Shown: piece by piece, positions 32,876-39,806 of the stretch
How the letters are laid out: each line of letters opens with the position of its first letter
Position numbering within the stretch: position 1 is the stretch's first letter
Source of the DNA: Streptomyces eurocidicus
GTDB taxonomy: Bacteria > Actinomycetota > Actinomycetes > Streptomycetales > Streptomycetaceae
Direction of reading: 5' to 3'
DNA: 64,000 nucleotides
NCBI RefSeq assembly: GCF_002891295.1
Contig: NZ_LGUI01000008.1
Coordinates: 310,001-374,000 of the forward strand
The notes under the pieces: model-generated
What the model saw: the letters and a program-made list of their open reading frames with translations, nothing else
What the model was told of the DNA's origin: nothing
Database searches by the model: none
Position numbers and translations under genes: made by a program

Positions 32876-33655
32876 ATGTCTTCGCCCAAAGCCATGCTCA
32901 AGAACCGCAGCCACCTCAGCCACAAGGTCCGTTACGCGGTCACCAATCCGGCACGTATCGCCCCGTACCTCAAGCGCCACGCCCGTGACACCTGGCTGCG
33001 CCTGAAGCACCCCGACCACGTCGACTACTACCGCGCGGTGATGGCCTCCGACACCGCCCGCAACCCCGAGGCGGCCGTGGGCAGCCGCAGCCACGACCGC
33101 TGGCTGGCCCTAGGGAAGATGCAGTTCGACTACCTCGCCGAGCACGGCCTCGCCCCGCACCACCGCATGCTCGACATCGGCTGCGGCAACCTCCGCGCGG
33201 GCCGGCTGTTCATCGACCACCTCGACACCGGCAACTACTACGGCATCGACATCTCGCCGGACATCCTCATCTCCGCCAAGCAGACCCTGACGACCTTCGG
33301 CCTCCAGGGCAAGCTGCCCCACCTCACCATCACCCAGAACCTCACCTTCGACTTCCTCCCCGACGGGCACTTCGACGTGGTGCACGCGCACAGCGTCTTC
33401 TCGCACTCGCCGATCGAGGTCATCGACGAGTGCTTGGCCCACGTCGGCCGCGTCCTCGCCCCCGACGGCTTCTTCGACTTCACCTTCGACCGCACGGAGG
33501 GCGCGGAGCACCAGGTGCTCCGCGAGGACTTCTACTACCGCACCCGGACCCTGATCGCCCTCGCCGAGAAGCACGGGCTGCGCGCCCGCTTCATGGAGGA
33601 CTGGGAGACCCGGCCGCACGGCCAGTCGAAGATCCGGGTGAGCCTGCCCGGGTGA
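32876..33655 (+). CDS. Class I SAM-dependent methyltransferase
   Basis: 259 residues from ATG 32876 with AAGGAGG. SAM motif I is MLDIGCGNLRAGRLF (about 99), motif post-I YYGIDISPD, and the acidic motif HFDVVHAHSVFSH. The basic N-terminal 60 residues (SHKVRYAVTNPARIAPYLKRH) may contact membrane or nucleic acid. Target unknown. It follows the ABC operon by 90 bp and may be co-transcribed. A duplicated 15-bp word lies just before its ribosome site. Confidence 0.8.
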   Translation: MSSPKAMLKNRSHLSHKVRYAVTNPARIAPYLKRHARDTWLRLKHPDHVDYYRAVMASDTARNPEAAVGSRSHDRWLALGKMQFDYLAEHGLAPHHRMLDIGCGNLRAGRLFIDHLDTGNYYGIDISPDILISAKQTLTTFGLQGKLPHLTITQNLTFDFLPDGHFDVVHAHSVFSHSPIEVIDECLAHVGRVLAPDGFFDFTFDRTEGAEHQVLREDFYYRTRTLIALAEKHGLRARFMEDWETRPHGQSKIRVSLPG

Positions 33656-33706
33656 CAGGGGTGCGTCCGGCGGCGTGAGCGGGGGGACGGGTGAGAGTCT
33701 CGGCTG

Positions 33707-34711
33707 GTGAGCGATGACGAAGCCGCTGGTTCCCCGGACGGCGGGGCTGATGACGGGCGTGGGGGCGGGGGGCGGTCCTCGTCCCAGGAGGACGGGGTCT
33801 CGTCCGAGGGCAAGCGTTCCCCTTCTCACGAGGAGCGTCCCTCTTCTCCTGACGAGCGTTCCTCTTCCCAGGACGAGCGTCCCCCTTCTCACGACGAGCC
33901 CCACGAAGGCGGCGCCCTCGGCAACCGCCTCAACCGCCTGCGCGCCGCCGTCCTCGGCGCCAACGACGGGGTGGTCTCCACCGCCGGCCTCGTCGTAGGC
34001 GTCGCCGGGGCCACCGACGCGCGCGGCACGCTGCTGACCGCCGGGCTCGCCGGGCTGCTGGCCGGGTCCCTGTCGATGGCCGCGGGCGAGTACGTCTCGG
34101 TCAGCACCCAGCGCGACTCGGAACAGGCCGCCCTCGCCCTGGAACGCAGGGAACTCGCCGTGGCCCCGCAGGCCGAACTCGACGAGCTGACCGACCTCCT
34201 GAAGGGCAAGGGCCTCACCACCGAGCTCGCCCGCGAGGTCGCCGAACAGCTCACCGAACACGACGCGCTCCGCGCCCACGCCGAGGTCGAACTCGGCATC
34301 GACCCCGACGAACTCACCAGCCCCTGGCAGGCCGCCGCCGCGAGCTTCCTCGCCTTCACGGCGGGCGCGCTGCTCCCTCTCCTGGCGATGGTCCTCCCAC
34401 CACCGCACGTCCGGCTGCCGGTCACGGTGGTGGCGGTGCTCTGTGCGCTGGCGCTGTGCGGGTGGGGGAGTGCGCGGATGGGGCGGGCGGGGGTGGGGCG
34501 GGCGGTGTTGCGTAATGCGGGGGTGGGGTGGTGGCTATGGGGGTTACGTATGGGGCTGGGTCGTTGCTGGGGGCGGTGGGGTTTGAGGGCGGTGGTTGCG
34601 CCTGCGGCGGGCTTTTCCCCTACCCGCCCCTTCCCGAATGTCCTCAAACTCCCCCAGCTACCGCTGGGAGGTGCCCCCAGACGGGCTGAAATCAGCCCGT
34701 CCGGCGTTTGA
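33707..34711 (+). CDS. VIT1/CCC1-family transporter, C-terminal frameshift
   Basis: The conserved core starts at NRLNRLRAAVLGANDGVVSTAGLVVGVAGA, with SMAAGEYVSVSTQRDSE, the marks of VIT1 iron/manganese transporters. The N-terminal 60 residues are Ser/Glu-rich and contain four 7-residue repeats. After LRNAGVG (about 34530) the frame reads WWLWGLRMG and runs into repeat copy d. The +2 frame from there gives VAMGVTYGAGSLLGAVG, the expected last helix. So one G is probably missing in the run of Gs, by mutation or sequencing error. GTG 33707 is the start. Confidence 0.8.
   Translation: MSDDEAAGSPDGGADDGRGGGGRSSSQEDGVSSEGKRSPSHEERPSSPDERSSSQDERPPSHDEPHEGGALGNRLNRLRAAVLGANDGVVSTAGLVVGVAGATDARGTLLTAGLAGLLAGSLSMAAGEYVSVSTQRDSEQAALALERRELAVAPQAELDELTDLLKGKGLTTELAREVAEQLTEHDALRAHAEVELGIDPDELTSPWQAAAASFLAFTAGALLPLLAMVLPPPHVRLPVTVVAVLCALALCGWGSARMGRAGVGRAVLRNAGVGWWLWGLRMGLGRCWGRWGLRAVVAPAAGFSPTRPFPNVLKLPQLPLGGAPRRAEISPSGV
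33812..33895 (+). repeat. Four in-frame 21-bp tandem repeats in the VIT1-like gene
   Basis: Units start at 33812, 33833, 33854 and 33875; each reads (A/G)AGCGT(T/C)CC... and encodes K/E-R-S/P-S/P-S-x-D/E. They form a flexible charged N-terminal tail before the membrane core. Confidence 0.85.
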
Positions 34712-34806
34712 GGACACCGCGCGGAGCGCGGAACGGGGGCCCGGGGGGCTTGCCCCCGGTTCGGGAAGGGGCGGGCTGGGGGCAAGCCCCGCGCAGCGGC
34801 ACCCCC
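34596..34806. repeat. Modular intergenic inverted repeat, copy d
   Basis: Left arm CCCCTACCCGCCCCTTCCCG, the TCCTCAAACTCCCCCAGCTA module, GACGGGCTGA-AA-TCAGCCCGTC core, CGCGCGGAGCGCGG hairpin and right arm ending CGCAGCGGCACC. It overlaps the frameshifted end of the VIT1-like frame and separates it from the convergent P1 peptidase gene. Confidence 0.85.
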
Positions 34807-34811
34807 GCCAC

Positions 34812-35897
34812 TCACCCCCCGTACAACTCCCCATAAGACGGAAACACCCCACCCGCCCCATCCACCGACTCCGCCGCCAGCACCCCCTTCACCACAGCCC
34901 GCATCAGCACATCCGCCCCCGCCGCCAGGATCTCGTTGAGCGCCCCCGCCGCCAGTACGGTCGTGTCCCCGAAGACGTCCTCCGCGACCAGCGGGCGCGC
35001 GCCCGTCGCCAGGGCGAAGACCGTGTCGCCGTCGGTCAGCAGATGCACCGGACGTACGGCGCGCGCCAGGCCGTCGTGGGCCGTGCCCGCCAGCTTCTGC
35101 GCCTGGGCGCGGGTCAGGACCGCGTCCGTGGCGACGACGGCGAGCGTCGTGTTCAGCGGCGGTCGCGCCGACGCCGCCGAGCGCTTCGCGGACTCCAGCA
35201 CGGCCGCCGCCAGCGTCTCCTGTGCGGCCCGGTGCCGCTCCCGGTCCGGGATCTCGACCTCGCCCGCGGCCAGCCGGCCGTACAGCGCGCCCGTCGTCGG
35301 CTCGACCACCGAACCCGCCGCGTTGACGATCGCCAGCGCCGCGACCGTCGTCCCCGACGGCAGCACCACGCTGGCCGTGCCGACACCGCCCTTCAGCCCG
35401 CCGGCCACCGCGCCCGTACCCGCGCCCACCGAGCCCTGGACGACCGGCGCCCCCGACCCCGTACGGGCCGCCGCCTCGACCGCCTCCCGGCCCAGCGCCG
35501 CGTCGGGCCGGGCCCGCCAGTCGCCGCCGCGGCCCAGGTCGAACAGGGCCGCCGCCGGGACGACCGGTACCACCTGGGACGGCTCCGGGCCCACCCGGAA
35601 CCCGCGCCCCGCCTCCTCCAGCCACGCCACCACCCCGGACGCGGCGTCCAGCCCGAACGCGCTGCCGCCCGAGAGGACGACGGCCTCGACCTTCTGCACG
35701 AGGTTCCGCGGGTCCAGGGCGTCCGTCTCCCGGGTGCCGGGGCCACCGCCCCGTACGTCCACGGCGGCGACGGCCCCGCCTTCGGGGGCGAGGACGACGG
35801 TGGTGCCGCTGAGGAAGCCGTTGCCTTTGCGGTGGGCGTGGCCTACGTGGAGGTTGGGGACGTCGGTGAGGGCGTCTTGGGGGCCGGGGTGCGTCAT
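34812..35897 (-). CDS. P1-family (DmpA-like) peptidase
   Basis: 361 residues from ATG 35897 (MTHPGPQDALTDVPNLHVGHA). P1 peptidases are self-processing Ntn-type aminopeptidases/amidases. Seen here are DVRGGGPGTRETDAL, VLSGGSAFGLDAASGV and, before the cleavage site, PLNTTLAVVATDA with the nucleophile-region Thr. Repeat copy e begins only about 20 bp upstream of this start, and no good ribosome site is visible, so the start or promoter may have been altered by the repeat. Confidence 0.85.
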   Translation of the reverse strand: MTHPGPQDALTDVPNLHVGHAHRKGNGFLSGTTVVLAPEGGAVAAVDVRGGGPGTRETDALDPRNLVQKVEAVVLSGGSAFGLDAASGVVAWLEEAGRGFRVGPEPSQVVPVVPAAALFDLGRGGDWRARPDAALGREAVEAAARTGSGAPVVQGSVGAGTGAVAGGLKGGVGTASVVLPSGTTVAALAIVNAAGSVVEPTTGALYGRLAAGEVEIPDRERHRAAQETLAAAVLESAKRSAASARPPLNTTLAVVATDAVLTRAQAQKLAGTAHDGLARAVRPVHLLTDGDTVFALATGARPLVAEDVFGDTTVLAAGALNEILAAGADVLMRAVVKGVLAAESVDGAGGVFPSYGELYGG

Positions 35898-35916
35898 GGG
35901 GCTTGGGTACCACGGG

Positions 35917-36130
35917 GGTGCCGCTGCGCGGGGCCTTTTTCCCCAGCCCCGCCCCTTCCCGAATGTCCTCAAACTCCCCCAGCTACCTCCCCCAGCTACC
36001 GCTGGGGGTGCCCCCAGGAGGTGCCCCCAGACGGGCTGAAAATCAGCCCGTCCGGCGCTTGAGGACCGGGGTCCGGGGCGGAGCCCCGTTCGGGAAGGGG
36101 CGGGGTGGGGAACAAGCCCCGCGCAGCGAC
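35917..36130. repeat. Modular intergenic inverted repeat, copy e
   Basis: Left arm GTGCCGCTGCGCGGGG plus CCCCAGCCCCGCCCC, right arm the inverse (GGGAAGGGGCGGGG...GCGCAGCG). The CTCCCCCAGCTACC module is duplicated in tandem. Core GACGGGCTGA/TCAGCCCGTC at about 36031-36053. It lies between two minus-strand genes (LtrA upstream, P1 peptidase downstream). Confidence 0.85.
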
Positions 36131-36180
36131 AACCCGCACCCCGTCACCCACCCCCGTCACTCACCCCCGCGCAGACAACG

Positions 36181-37335
36181 TCACCCCACCCCCACCGTCC
36201 CCGCCCCCACAACCCCCGCCAGCAACACCGCCGCATGTCCCGCGAACGTGCAGCCCAGCATCAGTGCCGCCGACACCGGCAGTACCGCCTGCTGTGCCAT
36301 CCCCCTCTTGTAATGCCGGGAATGCAGCAGCCACACCACGAACAGGAAGACCGCCGAGGGGACCGTCACCGCGGCCGCCGCCGCGGTCGTCGAGACATGG
36401 GCCTTTCCCACCGCCTGCTCCACCGCCACCTCGATGCCCGCGCCGATCGCCGCCGCCGACGCGAAGATCAGGTAGTGGCCGTACCCCCAGGGGAGGGCGT
36501 AGCGGTTGGCGGACAGGTGTTCGTGGATGGGTACCGCGAAGTAGATCCACCAGGCGGCGAACACGATCAGCAGCCCGCCCGCCGCGATCGGCAGCAGCTC
36601 GCCCAGCGCCTCGTCCTCGTCCAGGGCCGACTGCACCGCCACCGTGCCCGCCGTGATCGTCTCGCCGAGGACGATCACCGTGAAGAGGCCGTAGCGCTCG
36701 GCGATGTGGTGCGGGTGCCAGGGGGTGGGCGTGTGCCGCTCGGCGAGCAGCGGTACGGACAGCTCCGCCGCCACCAGGACCAGGAACAGCCACCTCCGGG
36801 AGCCTGCCGGGGCGAACAGCAGGGCGATCCAGCCGAGCTGGCAGATCGTCAGGCCGAGCGCGTACCGCCGGGCCGTGACGGCCGCCCCGGGATCCTCCTC
36901 GGACCGCGACGCCCGCAGCCACTGCGTGGTGAGGGCCAGCCGCATCAGGACGTAGCCGACGACGGTGATCGTCCAGTCGTTCTTGTCGAAGGCGCGCGGC
37001 ACCCCGGCCGCGTAGACCTGAACGCCCGCCATCTGCACCAGGGTGAGCACCCGGTACGGCACGTCGTCGCAGTCGTAGGCGGAGGCGAACCACGAGAAGT
37101 TCATCCACGCCCACCAGATCCCGAAGAACACGAAGAGGTAGGCGATGATCCCGGTGCCCGTATGCCCTTCCGCCAGCGCGTGCACCAGCCGGGCGCCCGC
37201 CTGCGCCACGGCGACCACGAAGCAGAGGTCGAAGAACAGCTCCAGCGGCGTCGCCGCGCGGTGCTCCTCGTCGCGGTCGCGCGCGACCATCCGCCGCAGG
37301 ACGGCACCGGTCCGGGCCACGGGGTGCTCGCTCAT
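36181..37335 (-). CDS. Low temperature requirement A (LtrA)-like membrane protein
   Basis: 384 residues from ATG 37335. The LtrA signature ATPLELFFDLCFVVAVAQ is at about 28-45, with GLFTVIVLGETI near 210 and about ten hydrophobic helices. LtrA was named for growth of Listeria at low temperature; the biochemical role is unknown. Repeats e and f flank the gene on both sides. Confidence 0.88.
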   Translation of the reverse strand: MSEHPVARTGAVLRRMVARDRDEEHRAATPLELFFDLCFVVAVAQAGARLVHALAEGHTGTGIIAYLFVFFGIWWAWMNFSWFASAYDCDDVPYRVLTLVQMAGVQVYAAGVPRAFDKNDWTITVVGYVLMRLALTTQWLRASRSEEDPGAAVTARRYALGLTICQLGWIALLFAPAGSRRWLFLVLVAAELSVPLLAERHTPTPWHPHHIAERYGLFTVIVLGETITAGTVAVQSALDEDEALGELLPIAAGGLLIVFAAWWIYFAVPIHEHLSANRYALPWGYGHYLIFASAAAIGAGIEVAVEQAVGKAHVSTTAAAAAVTVPSAVFLFVVWLLHSRHYKRGMAQQAVLPVSAALMLGCTFAGHAAVLLAGVVGAGTVGVG

Positions 37336-37390
37336 GCGCCGATTGTCACCGCGGGGCGCGCGGAGCGCGCGGTGGAGCGGTGCGTACGGG

Positions 37391-37540
37391 CGGGCCGGGG
37401 CTCCGCCCCGGACCCCGGTCCTCACTCTCCCCCGGCTAACGCTGGGAGGTGCCTCCGGACGGGCTGAAAATTCAGCCCGTCCGGAGATCGAGGACAATTC
37501 GGGAAGGGGCGGGTAGGGGAAAAGCCCGCCCGTACCGCAC
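37391..37540. repeat. Modular intergenic inverted repeat, copy f
   Basis: Short form. GGGGCTCCGCCCCGGACCCC hairpin, then a core at 37454-37485 with 15-bp perfect arms around AA, then GAGGACAATTCGGGAAGGGG and the right arm. It lies between divergent genes (LtrA start 37335 and the small gene at 37590). Confidence 0.85.
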
Positions 37541-37589
37541 CCGCGCCCGTACCGTACGGCGGCGCCGGCCACCCCCGTACCCTGGACCC

Positions 37590-37772
37590 ATGAGCGACAC
37601 CGCCCCCCAGCCCGCCCCGCGGCCCCGTCCCGCCGCCCTGATCTTCGACGACCCGCTGTCCCAGCAGTCCTCGGACGACACGGACCACGGCTGGGGCGAC
37701 CGGCCCTCCGGTGGCGGCGGCGCCGCCGACCTGGCCCGCTTCCTGGACGAGAAGCCGCCGCACCACGTGTGA
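37590..37772 (+). CDS. 60-residue hypothetical protein
   Basis: Starts MSDTAPQPAPRPRPAALIFD and contains DPLSQQSSDDTDHGWGDRP, a Gly run and DLARFLDEKPPHHV. It looks disordered, with no membrane segment. The strong codon bias and the specific ALIFDDPLSQQSSDDTDHGWG text look like a conserved Streptomyces small protein, but I cannot name it. Its stop codon lies in the first unit of a 19-bp triple repeat. Confidence 0.65.
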   Translation: MSDTAPQPAPRPRPAALIFDDPLSQQSSDDTDHGWGDRPSGGGGAADLARFLDEKPPHHV

Positions 37773-37820
37773 CGACGGCGGCCACGTGTGACGACGGCGG
37801 CCACGTGTGACGACGGCGGG
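37764..37820. repeat. Three tandem 19-bp repeats
   Basis: CACGTGTGACGACGGCGGC is repeated three times (last base differs) between the small gene and the convergent mscL. The first unit contains the TGA stop of the small gene, and each further unit carries an in-register copy of that stop or one frame-shifted. Confidence 0.95.
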
Positions 37821-37828
37821 CCCGGGCC

Positions 37829-38302
37829 CTACCGCTGGGCCGGCACCGCGTCCGCGCCCGGCTCGCGCCGCTGCTCCACGAGCGCGTCGCGGATCTGCGT
37901 GAGCAGCTCCAGCTCGGTCTCCTTCGCGGGGGCCGCCGGGGCCTTGGCCGCCTGGCGGTCCTGCCAGCGCTTCATCGGCAGCAGCATCAGGAAGTAGACG
38001 ACCGCCGCCGTGATCAGGAAGGTGAGGGTCGCGCTGAGCACGGTGCCCCACTGGATGAAGACGCCCTTGGTCACCTCGCCTGCGGCGTTCTTGTCGCAGG
38101 GGCCCTTGAGGCAGGACGCGTAGTGGTCCAGGTCCTTGGTGCCGAACGCGCCGACGACCGGGTTGATCACACCCTTGACCACGGAGTTCACGATGTTGGT
38201 GAACGCGGCGCCGATGACGACGGCGACGGCGAGGTCTATCACGTTCCCCCGCATCAGGAACGCCTTGAAGCCCCCGAGCACGCCTGTCTTCTTCTCGCTC
38301 AC
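37829..38302 (-). CDS. mscL: Large-conductance mechanosensitive channel MscL
   Basis: 157 residues. N-terminal GGFKAFLMRGNVIDLAVAVVIGAAFTNIVNSVV (TM1), C-terminal TM2 near FLITAAVVYFLMLLPMKRW and the cytoplasmic helix ELLTQIRDALVEQR. It opens under membrane tension to release solutes on hypo-osmotic shock. The periplasmic loop (YASCLKGPCDKNAA) holds two cysteines, usual in Streptomyces forms. ATG at 38302. Its promoter region follows the mtnP terminator hairpin. Confidence 0.95.
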   Translation of the reverse strand: MSEKKTGVLGGFKAFLMRGNVIDLAVAVVIGAAFTNIVNSVVKGVINPVVGAFGTKDLDHYASCLKGPCDKNAAGEVTKGVFIQWGTVLSATLTFLITAAVVYFLMLLPMKRWQDRQAAKAPAAPAKETELELLTQIRDALVEQRREPGADAVPAQR

Positions 38303-38333
38303 CGCAACTGCCTCGCTATCTCTCTGACGCTTG

Positions 38334-38377
38334 TCTCCGTACGTTGCGGAATGAACAGTTCCGCAACGTACGGGAGA
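38334..38377 (-). terminator. Long hairpin between mtnP and mscL
   Basis: CCGTACGTTGCGGAA pairs perfectly with TTCCGCAACGTACGG (15 bp), and TCT/AGA extends the stem past a one-base bulge. It probably ends the mtnP transcript. Confidence 0.8.
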
Positions 38378-38417
38378 TTTTGCCAGCTCTGTCCGGTTAC
38401 CCGGAACGCAAGAGTCG

Positions 38418-39290
38418 TTACGGCAGCTCGATACCCAGGTCCCAGCCCTCGTGCACGCCCGAACAGAGGCAGGACCGGCCGTCGTTCTCCGGCAGCGCGG
38501 TGACCGCCGCGAAGAGCACCTCGCGCAGTCGCCCGACGTTCTCCGCGAAGACCCGCATCACATCGCCGTGGTTTACGCCGTCGCCCGTCTCGGCCCCCGC
38601 GTCCAGGTCCGTGACCAGGGCCATCGAGGTGTAGCAGAGCTCCAGCTCACGGGCGAGCACGGCCTCCGGGTGCCCGGTCATGCCGACCACGGACCAGCCC
38701 TGGGCCGCGTGCCACCGGGACTCGGCGCGGGTGGAGAAGCGGGGCCCCTCGATGACGACCATCGTGCCGCCGTCCATCACCCGGCCCCAGCCGTGACCGC
38801 GCGCCACCGCGACCGCCACCGCGCGGCCGGTGGGGCAGTACGGGTCGGCGAACGTGGTGTGCACCACGTTCGCCAGCCGTCCGTCGGGCAGCGGCTCGCC
38901 GTCGAAGAACGTCTGGACCCGTGACTTCGTACGGTCCACCAGCTGGTCCGGTACGACCAGCGTCCCCGGGCCCAGCTCCGGGTGCAGCCCGCCCACCGCG
39001 CAGGGGGCCAGGACCTGCCGGACGCCGAGCGAGCGCAGGGCCCAGAGGTTGGCCCGGTAGTTGATGCGGTTCGGCGGCACGGTGTGGTGGCGGCCGTGAC
39101 GGGGGACGAAGGCGACCTTGCGGCCGGCCAGCTCGCCCACGAAGAGCGAGTCGCTCGGCGACCCGAACGGGGTCTCGACGATGACCTCGGTCACGTCTTC
39201 CAGGAAGGAGTAGAACCCCGACCCGCCGATCACGCCTATGTCCGCACGCACGGGTTCCGCCTCGACCATCACGGTGTCTGTATCGACCAT
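38418..39290 (-). CDS. mtnP: S-methyl-5'-thioadenosine phosphorylase
   Basis: 290 residues from ATG 39290. It phosphorolyses methylthioadenosine from polyamine and SAM metabolism to adenine and methylthioribose-1-phosphate. Motifs: IGVIGGSGFYSF (phosphate loop), RHGRHHTVPPNRINYRANLWAL, GLHPELGPGTLVVPDQ, VVIEGPRFSTRAES and the MTGHPEAVLARELELCY block. The GNHGDV-like NHGDVMRVF near the end is typical. Alternative start at 39317 is less likely. It lies downstream of the FmdB gene on the same strand, past a hairpin. Confidence 0.92.
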   Translation of the reverse strand: MVDTDTVMVEAEPVRADIGVIGGSGFYSFLEDVTEVIVETPFGSPSDSLFVGELAGRKVAFVPRHGRHHTVPPNRINYRANLWALRSLGVRQVLAPCAVGGLHPELGPGTLVVPDQLVDRTKSRVQTFFDGEPLPDGRLANVVHTTFADPYCPTGRAVAVAVARGHGWGRVMDGGTMVVIEGPRFSTRAESRWHAAQGWSVVGMTGHPEAVLARELELCYTSMALVTDLDAGAETGDGVNHGDVMRVFAENVGRLREVLFAAVTALPENDGRSCLCSGVHEGWDLGIELP

Positions 39291-39359
39291 GCGGCCCACC
39301 CTAGCGGCGCTTCGCAAGGCCCCGGAGGGGCGACCGCGGAGGCCGGGCCGGGAATGCGA

Positions 39360-39394
39360 CGGAGCCCGCCGCCCCGGTGGGGCGACGGGCTCCG
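39360..39394 (-). terminator. Hairpin after the FmdB gene
   Basis: CGGAGCCCG(C)CGCCCC pairs with GGGGCG(A)CGGGCTCCG, a 16-bp stem with one mismatch, just past the FmdB stop codon. Confidence 0.8.
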
Positions 39395-39413
39395 GAACGC
39401 TTGGGAGCGCGCG

Positions 39414-39740
39414 TCAGGCTGCCGACGTGCTGCTGCTCGACGAGCCGGACGACGACGCGGAGGTCGCGCTCGTGCTCGACGTGGACGCCGACGAGGAGGA
39501 GTCCGACTTGGACGCGGTGCTCGTCGTGCCGCTCGCCTTGGCGGGGCTGCTGCTGGACGACGCGCCACGGCTGTCGTTCCGGTAGAAGCCGGAGCCCTTG
39601 AAGACGATGCCGACCGCGGAGAAAACCTTCTTCAGGCGTCCGTCGCAGCTCGGGCACACGGTCAAGGCGTCATCGGTGAACTTCTGCACCGCCTCGAGGC
39701 CCTCGCCGCACTCGGTGCACTGGTACTGGTAAGTCGGCAC
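39414..39740 (-). CDS. FmdB-family zinc-ribbon protein
   Basis: 108 residues from GTG 39740 with GGAGGAG. The zinc ribbon is at 1-45: MPTYQYQCTECGEGLEAVQ ... CPSCDGRLKKVFSAVGI, with paired CxxC. A long Ser/Thr/Ala-rich disordered tail follows (TSSTSATSASSSGSSSSS). FmdB-type proteins are named after a methylotroph regulator; real functions are poorly known. The gene sits immediately behind a CIRCE-like HrcA site, which predicts heat-shock control. Confidence 0.85.
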   Translation of the reverse strand: MPTYQYQCTECGEGLEAVQKFTDDALTVCPSCDGRLKKVFSAVGIVFKGSGFYRNDSRGASSSSSPAKASGTTSTASKSDSSSSASTSSTSATSASSSGSSSSSTSAA

Positions 39741-39749
39741 TTGCTCCTC

Positions 39750-39776
39750 CTGGCACTCTCACTCGTTGAGTGCTAA
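39750..39776 (-). promoter_or_regulatory. CIRCE-like HrcA operator upstream of the FmdB gene
   Basis: On the minus strand TTAGCACTC-N9-GAGTGCCAG. One arm matches the CIRCE consensus 9/9, the other 7/9, with the canonical 9-bp spacer. It ends at the ribosome site of the FmdB gene, the standard CIRCE position. Confidence 0.82.
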
Positions 39777-39806
39777 CGACGATCCATATTGCAGTATTCC
39801 GTCGCG

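Noticed and set aside
33707..33999. Additional plus-strand frame inside the VIT1-like N-terminus
   Set aside because: It arises from the 21-bp repeats read in a second frame; no start signal.
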